A stretch of DNA of 39,747 bases from Aliishimia sp045106335 (GTDB lineage: Bacteria; Pseudomonadota; Alphaproteobacteria; Rhodobacterales; Rhodobacteraceae): positions 1 through 39,747 of the forward strand of contig JBGCEM010000155.1 in assembly GCA_045106335.1 (NCBI GenBank). Direction: 5' to 3'. Below are positions 32,130 through 38,508 of this stretch, one piece after another. The position numbers were made by a program, and so were the translations under genes. A model generated the notes under the pieces. The model ran no database searches. It was not told the origin of the DNA and saw only the letters and a program-made list of their open reading frames with translations. Positions within the stretch are counted from its first letter, which is position 1; each line of letters starts with the position of its first letter.

Positions 32130-33473
32130 ATGAAATTGAAGACATTGATGGCGTCGACAGCACTGGCCGCGACGCTTGCGTCAGGGGCGATCGCTGACGG
32201 ACATGGGTGGAGTTTGAAAGACGCAGCAGCACCCTACGCGGGCACAACTGTAGATGTGATCTTCTTGCTGCGCCCCGGCTATGAAGCGATCGAGGCGATG
32301 CTTCCAGAGTTTGAAAATGAGACCGGAATTAAAGTCAACATAATCAAACACCCATATGAAAACGCACTTGGCGAACAGGTCCGCGATTTTGTTGCGGGAG
32401 GGGACCTTGATGTTGCGCTGATCGATCTTGTTTGGATTGGGAACTTTGCAGAGAACGAATGGGTTTTGCCGCTTGCCGATGTACAGGCGAAATTCCCTGA
32501 TACTGTCGATCCTGACCTGGATATCGACGACTTCTTTCCGCTGGTTCTGAACGCCTTTGGTGGTTGGAACGACACAATTTATGGCCTGCCGGTCGACAAC
32601 TATTCCGGTCTGCTGTTCTACAATCGTTGCATGTTGGAAGAGGCTGGTTTTGATGGTCCGCCCGCGACTTGGGCCGATCTGAAAGACGTCTATGGCCCTG
32701 CGCTGACAAAAGACGGCAAATACGCCTATGCGCTGCAGTCAAAGAGGAACGAAACCCAATCTGCGGATAGTTTTGCACGCATGATCTGGCCATTTGGCGG
32801 GTCGTTCCTGGATGAAAACTTCCGCTCAAACCTGAACAGCGAAGAAAGCCAAACCGGTCTGCAGTTCCGTCAGGATCTGATGCAGTACATGCCAGACGGC
32901 ATCGTGGCGTATGATCACGCCGAGGTGGTGAACGGCTTTGCCCAAGGTGACATTGCGATGATTACCGAATGGTCGGCGTTCTATTCGTCAGTCGTATCGC
33001 CAGACACATCAGCTGTTGCGGATTGCGTCGAGATCGCACCAGAACCGACAGGTCCTGCAGGCCGCAAGCCAGCACTTGGCGGGTTTTCGATGGCTGTGGC
33101 CTCGCAGGCAGATGACGCAGAGCAGGCAGCCGCCCATCTGTTCATCCAGTGGGCAACGTCAAAGGCGAACGCAGTTGAATATGTCGAACGTGGCGGCGTA
33201 AGTGCCCGTCAGTCGGCCTATGCTGACCCTGCGCTGGCGGAAACCTTCAAGTACATACCAGCGCTGGTTGAAAGCTGGCAGGAGGGTGTGCCAGAGTTCC
33301 GCCCTCGTTTTGCCGAATGGCCTGAGATCACCGAGATTGTGCAGGAATGGGGCACGAAGATGATGCTGGGCGATGTCACGACGCAAGAAGGCGCACAGGA
33401 AATCGGCACCCGCATGGAAGCCGTACTTGAGGCCGCTGGGTATTACGACGGCAGCAAACCGCTGGCTCAGTAA
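32130..33473 (+). CDS. ABC sugar/polyol transporter, extracellular solute-binding protein (family 1)
   Basis: This 447-aa periplasmic binding protein begins with a signal peptide (MKLKTLMASTALAATLASG, cleavage after AIA at residue 22). The mature part has the MalE/UgpB-type layout: VDVIFLLRPGYEAIEAMLPE, KVNIIKHPYENA, VALIDLVWIGNFAENEWVLPL, TIYGLPVDNYSGLLFYN and a C-terminal GTRMEAVLEAAGYYDG. GGGAGG lies 5 bases before the ATG, a strong site, and rules out an earlier in-frame ATG at 32079. It captures an unknown sugar or polyol. It is the first gene of the rightward operon and is followed by an RNA hairpin that may raise its relative expression. Confidence 0.95.
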   Translation: MKLKTLMASTALAATLASGAIADGHGWSLKDAAAPYAGTTVDVIFLLRPGYEAIEAMLPEFENETGIKVNIIKHPYENALGEQVRDFVAGGDLDVALIDLVWIGNFAENEWVLPLADVQAKFPDTVDPDLDIDDFFPLVLNAFGGWNDTIYGLPVDNYSGLLFYNRCMLEEAGFDGPPATWADLKDVYGPALTKDGKYAYALQSKRNETQSADSFARMIWPFGGSFLDENFRSNLNSEESQTGLQFRQDLMQYMPDGIVAYDHAEVVNGFAQGDIAMITEWSAFYSSVVSPDTSAVADCVEIAPEPTGPAGRKPALGGFSMAVASQADDAEQAAAHLFIQWATSKANAVEYVERGGVSARQSAYADPALAETFKYIPALVESWQEGVPEFRPRFAEWPEITEIVQEWGTKMMLGDVTTQEGAQEIGTRMEAVLEAAGYYDGSKPLAQ

Positions 33474-33495
33474 ACACGCCGTGGTATGAAGATTA

Positions 33496-33522
33496 TTCGG
33501 GGGCGTCTTGTGCGCCCCCGAA
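33496..33522 (+). promoter_or_regulatory. Intercistronic RNA hairpin after the binding-protein gene
   Basis: A perfect 10-bp stem, TTCGGGGGCG (33496-33505) with CGCCCCCGAA (33513-33522), has a 7-base loop and no following T-run. It lies 22 bases past the binding-protein stop and about 40 bases before the first permease. Such hairpins after malE-like genes are known to block 3' decay and lift binding-protein levels above permeases. Partial termination is the other reading. Confidence 0.65.
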
Positions 33523-33560
33523 GTCACCCTGACAGCAGGGTTTTGGGGAGAAAGCAAAAA

Positions 33561-34427
33561 ATGCGCGGACAGGTATCCCGTAAAACAATATTCGGCTTTA
33601 TTGGACCGGCGGTCATCAGCCTTGCGCTTGTTGGGATTGCGCCGCTTCTTTACGCGGCATGGACCTCGCTTCACTTCTTTAACCTGACCAAGCTGCGTCA
33701 GGTCGAATTTATCGGCCTTAAGAACTATTGGACCGTCCTCACGGACGAGGTGTTTTGGCAGGCCATGGGGCGCACATTCTTTCTGCTGGGGACCGCATTG
33801 CCGCTGCAACTTATTTTCGGGATGATCATCGCACTGGTGTTGCACCAACCGGGGCTGACCCTTTTGAAAACACTGGCGCGACTAAGCCTCGTGCTGCCGA
33901 TGGCCACGACTTACGCCGTGGTCGGCTTGCTAGGGCAGGTCATGTTCAATCAGAAATTTGGCGTTATCAATCAATTGATGGGTGGGGCAAACATCAACTG
34001 GATCGGCGATCCGCAAAACGCCTTTGCCATGATCATCTTTTGGGATGTCTGGCAGTGGACCCCATTTGTGGCGCTGGTTCTGCTGGCTGGTCTGACAATG
34101 GTCCCAGGCGAAGTGGAAGAGGCCGCGCGGCTGGAAACCAAAAGCCGCTGGACCGTTCTGCGCTATGTTCAATTGCCCTTTCTGCTGCCGGGTCTTGTGG
34201 CGGTGCTGATCCTGCGCACGGCTGACACGCTTAAGCTGTTTGATATGGTGTTTACGCTGACACGCGGCGGGCCTGGTGCCTCGACCGAGTTTATCTCGTT
34301 GATGATCCAGCGGGTCGGCTTTCGCGGCTTTGATCAGGGCCTTGCTTCGGCGCAGGCGATCATATTGCTGATCATTACAATCGTTCTGGCGCAGATCTAT
34401 ATCCGCGTCTTCTACAAAGAGGTTTGA
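33561..34427 (+). CDS. ABC sugar/polyol transporter permease 1 (MalF/UgpA type)
   Basis: This 288-aa inner-membrane protein has about six hydrophobic helices, starting with IFGFIGPAVISLALVGIAPL. The cytoplasmic ATPase-contact EAA loop is EEAARLETKSRWTVLRYVQLP, near residue 190. It pairs with the second permease to form the channel. ATG at 33561 follows GGGGAG by ten bases. An in-frame ATG at 33486 would run translation through the intercistronic hairpin and is rejected. The stop is one base before the next start codon, indicating tight coupling. Confidence 0.93.
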   Translation: MRGQVSRKTIFGFIGPAVISLALVGIAPLLYAAWTSLHFFNLTKLRQVEFIGLKNYWTVLTDEVFWQAMGRTFFLLGTALPLQLIFGMIIALVLHQPGLTLLKTLARLSLVLPMATTYAVVGLLGQVMFNQKFGVINQLMGGANINWIGDPQNAFAMIIFWDVWQWTPFVALVLLAGLTMVPGEVEEAARLETKSRWTVLRYVQLPFLLPGLVAVLILRTADTLKLFDMVFTLTRGGPGASTEFISLMIQRVGFRGFDQGLASAQAIILLIITIVLAQIYIRVFYKEV

Positions 34428-34428
34428 G

Positions 34429-35253
34429 ATGGCGATCCGCACCCATAAACCCTTTTGGGGCCAAATCATCCTGCTGACCGTAATCATGCTGGTCTGCGTC
34501 TTTCCGTTTTACTGGATGGTCACCACGTCTTTGAAAACCCACATCGTGGCGCTGCAATCCCCCCCTGCGTGGATATTTGAGCCGACGTTGAACAATTACC
34601 GCGAAGCCCTGTTTGAGGACGGTGTGTTGCGGACCTTGATCAACTCTTTGATCATCGCGATTAGCACGACCGTACTGGCGGTGCTTTTGGGTGTGCCTGC
34701 GGCCTTCGCGCTGGCGCGATTCGAGTTTCGCGGCAAGAAGGATCTGTGGTTCTGGTTCATCACCAACCGCATGGTGTCGCCTATCGTGCTGGCGCTGCCC
34801 TTCTTCCTAATCGCCCGCAATCTGGGCCTGCTGGACAAACACATCACGCTGGTGCTGATCTACCTGACATTCAACCTGCCCATTGTGATATGGATCGTGA
34901 CTGACCAGTTCCGCGGCATTCCCTATGATCTTGACGAAGCGGCTCGCCTTGAAGGGGCGTCGCAGTTCACCATTATGACCAAAATCTGCCTGCCGTTGGC
35001 GATGCCGGGTGTGGCAGTGTCATCGATCTTTGCTTTCATCTTTTCGTGGAATGAATTGATGTTTGGCCTGATCCTGACGCGGTCAGAAGCCAAGACTGCC
35101 CCCGCCATGGCCGTTAGTTTTATGGAAGGTTACAATCTGCCCTATGGAAAGATTATGGCAACTTCGACACTGATCGTGATACCGGTCCTGATCTTTGCCC
35201 TTCTTGCGTCAAAACAACTTGTACGTGGCTTGACGATGGGGGCCGTAAAATAG
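34429..35253 (+). CDS. ABC sugar/polyol transporter permease 2 (MalG/UgpE type)
   Basis: This 274-aa inner-membrane protein has the MalG-type N-terminus (ILLTVIMLVCVFPFYWMVTT, SLKT) and about six helices. The EAA loop is LDEAARLEGASQFTIMTKIC, then LP, near residue 170, and the C-terminal VRGLTMGAVK ending is typical of the family. It begins one base after permease 1 ends. With the binding protein, permease 1 and the divergent ATPase it makes a complete CUT1-type importer. The helix 3 region (FWFITNRMVSPIVLALPFFL) is well conserved for polyol-type systems by eye; the substrate remains unassigned. Confidence 0.94.
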   Translation: MAIRTHKPFWGQIILLTVIMLVCVFPFYWMVTTSLKTHIVALQSPPAWIFEPTLNNYREALFEDGVLRTLINSLIIAISTTVLAVLLGVPAAFALARFEFRGKKDLWFWFITNRMVSPIVLALPFFLIARNLGLLDKHITLVLIYLTFNLPIVIWIVTDQFRGIPYDLDEAARLEGASQFTIMTKICLPLAMPGVAVSSIFAFIFSWNELMFGLILTRSEAKTAPAMAVSFMEGYNLPYGKIMATSTLIVIPVLIFALLASKQLVRGLTMGAVK

Positions 35254-35265
35254 GAATAAATCGCT

Positions 35266-36234
35266 ATGTCGCGACAATCCAAGACTGAACTTTTGGATGC
35301 CAATGAACAGCTTTTGGTGCGGCTTGCGTGGGCTTGTGAAGTGCAAGGCATGACCCAGGCCCAAGCGGCGGAACAGTTCGGCATCACGCGTCTGCGCGTG
35401 AACAAAGCCCTTGCTGAAGCCCGCGAACGCGGCATTGTGCGTGTTTCGATCAATTCGTCTTTCGGGCCGTGTATTGAACTGGAAGAGCAACTTTGTGCGC
35501 AATTTGGGCTGCATACAGCCACAGTTGCCCCGGTTGGTGGCGATGATTTCAAGCTCCATACGGTCCTCGGGGCCGCTTTAGGGCAATTCCTAAACCGCTT
35601 GTTGGAACAACGTTGCATCCGGCTATTTGGGATGTCTTGGGGCAACACGCTGAACATGGCGACCCGTTTCATGGAACCGATGAATAGGGCTGACCTTGAA
35701 ATCACATCCGTAATGGGCGGGCTGACCAAAGGATCCGACGTCAACAGCTATGAAATTACGACCCGGCTTGCGGATTTGTGCAATGCACAGCACAGCTACT
35801 TTACGGCGCCGGTCTATGCCTCCAGCAGCGCCTCTCGTGAAATTCTGGAACAGCAGCAGGAATTCAAAGGCTCTATCGAAAAAATCCGGGCGGCAAACGG
35901 ACTTGCCCTTGCCGCGGGCGACATGGAGCATTCGCTTTTGTTGGCCGACGGTCTGCCAGATGATATCTTAGTTGGCGATCTGGTAAAGGCTGGGGCTGTC
36001 GGCGACATTATGGGCTATTTCCTGCGCGCAGATGGCACGTTGATCGATCATGATATCAATGCGCGCGTACTGGGGATCAGTCTGACGGATCTGGATGAAC
36101 TTTCGAACGTTATTGTTGCTGCTGGCGGGCTAAAAAAGGTTCCAATCATAAGGGCGATCCTTCTGCGCGGTTGCGTCAATCATCTTGTGACGGATGAACA
36201 TACAGCCCGCATTCTTGTGGCTGCTCAGTCATGA
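35266..36234 (+). CDS. SorC/DeoR-type sugar-binding transcriptional regulator
   Basis: This 322-aa regulator has an N-terminal helix-turn-helix (MTQAQAAEQFGITRLRVNKAL, about 29-49) and a SorC-type sugar-binding domain with LFGMSWGNTLNMATRFM and VMGGLTKGSDVNSYEI. The C-terminal GDIMGYFLRADGTLID and IRAILLRGCVNHLVTDEHTA segments are family hallmarks. Such proteins bind phosphorylated sugars as inducers; EryD of Brucella erythritol catabolism is a relative. It probably acts at the divergent region 31992-32129. AGGA lies ten bases before the ATG. Its TGA overlaps the kinase ATG (ATGA), which couples the two. Confidence 0.93.
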   Translation: MSRQSKTELLDANEQLLVRLAWACEVQGMTQAQAAEQFGITRLRVNKALAEARERGIVRVSINSSFGPCIELEEQLCAQFGLHTATVAPVGGDDFKLHTVLGAALGQFLNRLLEQRCIRLFGMSWGNTLNMATRFMEPMNRADLEITSVMGGLTKGSDVNSYEITTRLADLCNAQHSYFTAPVYASSSASREILEQQQEFKGSIEKIRAANGLALAAGDMEHSLLLADGLPDDILVGDLVKAGAVGDIMGYFLRADGTLIDHDINARVLGISLTDLDELSNVIVAAGGLKKVPIIRAILLRGCVNHLVTDEHTARILVAAQS

Positions 36235-37688
36235 TTTTTGCAGGAATCGACCTTGGGACCTCTGGCATCAAGATTGCTTTGGTGGACGAGGACGGGACAT
36301 GCGTTGCTTCAGCGGCACGCCCATCACCTGTTGATATCCCGCACCCCGGGTGGAGCCAGCAATGCCCCGATCAATGGTGGCTCCTTAGCAGCGAAATTTT
36401 CGATGAACTGGCCGCGACCCATCCGGCCCTTATGGCGCGACTTGCGGCGATTTCCTTGTCGGGTCACATGCTGGGGCCGGTCCTGCTGGATAAGGCCAAT
36501 CGGCCCACGACCCCGTGCATCTTGTGGAATGACCAACGTTCCGTTCTGGAATGCGATGAATTGCTGGCCAAAGTGCCCAACATTGGATGGCGTACAAACG
36601 GTCACCCAGACCCCGGACTTGGCGCGCCCAAGCTTCTGTGGCTGGCAAAACATGCACCCGAGGTGCTGGACGCTACAGATGTATTGATGTTGCCCAAGGA
36701 CTACGTGGTTCTGCAACTGACAGGCGAACGCTGCACAGAGCAGAGCGATGCATCGGGCACGATGCTGCTTGATTGCGCAACGGGCGAATGGGACGACGAA
36801 CTGCTTGACGCGGCGGGCTGGGACAAAACGCGCTTGCCGCCGCTTTTGCAATCTTGCGATGTCGCAGGACACCTCAAGCCTGATCTTTGCTGCCGCTGGA
36901 ACACGCCAGCGGGTGTGGTTGTGGCGGCTGGAAGCGGCGACAATTATGCGGGCGCTTTGGGTGTAGGTGCCGCCATCTGTGGCCGTGCCGCCCTTAGCAT
37001 CGGTACTTCCGGCGTTTTATGTGCAGCTGATGATGTATTCCATCCGGCCCCCAACCATGCCGTCCTGACAACGCCACATGCCGCGCCGGGGCTGTTTTTG
37101 TCGATGGGGGTGGTGATGTCGGCGACACAGTCACTCGATTGGCTCAGCCGCTTAACGGGACGCACAGCGTCAGAACTTGCCAAATTGGGACAAAACCGTG
37201 CAGCACGCGGCATCATGGGCTGTCCGTCTGCGCGCCCGTCTCTTACAGGTGTGCGCACGCCAGACAATCGCCCCGATGCGCAAGGCTTTATTGGGGGGCT
37301 GACCGCTGGCCATGATGCATCTGACGTGGCCTTTGCTATTCTTGAAGGTGTGGCAATGCAGTTTTATGCAGCTTATTGCGCACAAAACGCTGCAAACGTC
37401 CCGATCACGTCTTTGACTGCGGTTGGCGGCGGCACCCGTTCCCTGTTTTGGGTTTCACTGATTGCGACCTTGTTTGACGAAGAAATCGTTATCCCCGAAC
37501 AGGGCGAAATCTCTGCCTGCCTTGGTGCGGCACGCATGGCGCAAAGCGCGGTTGAACCGGCAGACCGCGATCTGATCTTGGCTCGACAGAACCCAACTAA
37601 AGCTGTTGTGCAACCGGTGCTGTCTTTGCAAAACGACCTTTTTGAGAGGTACCAGCACCATCGTGCCTTGCCGTTTTCGCTCTCATAA
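36231..37688 (+). CDS. FGGY-family carbohydrate kinase (xylulokinase-like, altered substrate loop)
   Basis: This 485-aa kinase has two ASKHA domains. The N-terminal phosphate loop is GIDLGTSGIKIALVD (5-19), followed by HPGWSQQCPDQWW as in xylulokinases and a catalytic Asp237 in GSGDNYAGALGVG. The nucleotide-binding GTSGVL and the C-terminal GGGTRSLFWV are also present. In xylulokinases the sugar-contact motif is SGQMHG; here it reads SGHMLG (77-82), so Gln and His are replaced. That points to a different polyol or ketose substrate. It is the last gene of the rightward operon, coupled to the regulator by an ATGA overlap. Apart from the motif, length and domain order are normal. Confidence 0.92.
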   Translation: MIFAGIDLGTSGIKIALVDEDGTCVASAARPSPVDIPHPGWSQQCPDQWWLLSSEIFDELAATHPALMARLAAISLSGHMLGPVLLDKANRPTTPCILWNDQRSVLECDELLAKVPNIGWRTNGHPDPGLGAPKLLWLAKHAPEVLDATDVLMLPKDYVVLQLTGERCTEQSDASGTMLLDCATGEWDDELLDAAGWDKTRLPPLLQSCDVAGHLKPDLCCRWNTPAGVVVAAGSGDNYAGALGVGAAICGRAALSIGTSGVLCAADDVFHPAPNHAVLTTPHAAPGLFLSMGVVMSATQSLDWLSRLTGRTASELAKLGQNRAARGIMGCPSARPSLTGVRTPDNRPDAQGFIGGLTAGHDASDVAFAILEGVAMQFYAAYCAQNAANVPITSLTAVGGGTRSLFWVSLIATLFDEEIVIPEQGEISACLGAARMAQSAVEPADRDLILARQNPTKAVVQPVLSLQNDLFERYQHHRALPFSLS

Positions 37689-37812
37689 GTTGTTCTTTCG
37701 ACGTTTTCTTGCTCGGATCGGTGCCCCAAATTTTGCGCTTAATATGTGTTTGGATTTCCGCCCAGCTTGTCTTTTATCACCCAAATTTAGGTAAACTTGG
37801 GAAGTTGAGAAC

Positions 37813-37836
37813 CGACATAATGGACTAATGGTGTCG
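37813..37836. mobile_element. Possible facing transposon termini (CGACA...TGTCG)
   Basis: CGACA (37813-37817) and TGTCG (37832-37836) are inverted around TAATGG-AC-TAATGG (37818-37831), itself a direct repeat. Elements moved by Mu/Tn7/Tn402-type transposases usually begin with TGT, and a transposase of that class lies 0.7 kb to the right. The outward sequences (TGTCGTCTAATCGGGAAGGG rightwards, TGTCGGTTCTCAACTTCCC leftwards on the complement) share only the first bases. This is a weak call. Confidence 0.25.
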
Positions 37837-37842
37837 TCTAAT

Positions 37843-37886
37843 CGGGAAGGGTTTTGCAAGGCCTTTTTGCAAATTTCCACTTCCCG
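37843..37886. repeat. Imperfect 44-base inverted repeat
   Basis: The outer arms are CGGGAAG (37843-37849) and CTTCCCG (37880-37886). The inner arms are TTTGCAA (37853-37859) and TTGCAAA (37867-37873), centred on the palindrome AGGCCT (37859-37864). A few unpaired bases separate the arms. It could be a transposon-end structure, a small non-autonomous repeat, or a terminator region for the kinase operon. Confidence 0.55.
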
Positions 37887-38015
37887 GAACCACAACAGGT
37901 CCAGCATCACAACATGGTTTTGAGCTTGGCAATCCTTATTGATACGCCATGAGTTTTCGTTTGCCAGTTGCAGGGTTTTCTTCGCGGTCGACACGCAGTC
38001 GCCGCATGATGGGTT

Positions 38016-38294
38016 TTCACGCATGATCTGCATGATTTAGCTGACTGGTTTAAATCGCACAGGTTCACAAGCGTCGCAATGGAATCCACGGGCGTCTATT
38101 GGATTCCAGCTTACGAAATACTTGTGCAGCATGGCTTCGAAGTCGTCTTGGTCAATGCACGCTACGCCAAGAATGCGCCGGGGCGCAAAACCGACGTCAG
38201 TGACGCCAGTTGGTTACGGCAGCTGCATTCCTACGGGTTGCTGCGTGGCAGTTTCCGCCTATCTGCCGAGATCGCCACCCTGTGTGCGTATCAC
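38016..38294 (+). pseudogene. IS110-family transposase fragment
   Basis: One frame reads HDLADWFKSHRFTSV, then AMESTGVYWIPAYEIL, VVLVNARYAKNAPGRKTDVSDA and WLRQLHSYGLLRGSFR, the unmistakable central part of the DEDD domain of IS110 transposases. The first ~35 residues and the whole C-terminal half are missing. Upstream the frame meets a TGA at 38007-38009. Downstream homology stops near 38292 at SAEIATLCAY, where the sequence passes directly into an inverted IS3-family fragment. It cannot be active. Confidence 0.88.
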
Positions 38295-38508
38295 GGCTGT
38301 GCTCATCCAAGATGTTGAGCGTTCTAAACGCTCGGCCATCATCGGTTCGATGGTGAACAAAGTCGTATGACCAAACATGATTGCGGTACTCGGGGCGCAG
38401 CCGCACACATGAGCCGTCATTTAGCCAAAGGCGCCCCTTCTTAGGTTGTTTCATTGGCACTTTGAGCCCCTCACGTCGCCATAAGCGTTCGACACGCTTG
38501 TTATTCAC
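38293..38508 (-). pseudogene. IS3-family transposase (OrfB) fragment
   Basis: On the minus strand the frame reads VNNKRVERLWRREGLKVP, then WSYDFVHHRTDDGRAFRTLNILDEHSRD. This is the part of IS3-group OrfB spanning the HTH-proximal region and the first catalytic Asp (SYDF). Upstream residues are cut off at 38508, where the Mu-type transposase gene ends. Downstream the catalytic core is cut at about 38293 by the IS110 fragment. Roughly 70 of about 280 residues remain, so it is dead. Confidence 0.87.

Larger units (their letters stand above)
37689..38015. other. Gene-free stretch at the mobile-element border
   Basis: About 330 bases follow the kinase with no convincing gene and no clear terminator. 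They hold a possible transposon-end pair (37813-37836) and a 44-base inverted repeat (37843-37886), both described separately. An open minus-strand frame of 116 codons (37683-38033) runs across the kinase stop, the repeats and the IS110 remnant, and looks accidental. Confidence 0.55.

Noticed and set aside
37683..38033. 116-codon minus-strand frame spanning the kinase stop, the inverted repeat and the IS110 remnant
   Set aside because: It crosses several unrelated segments, has no ribosome site and reads like chance; parts may be old transposon sequence.
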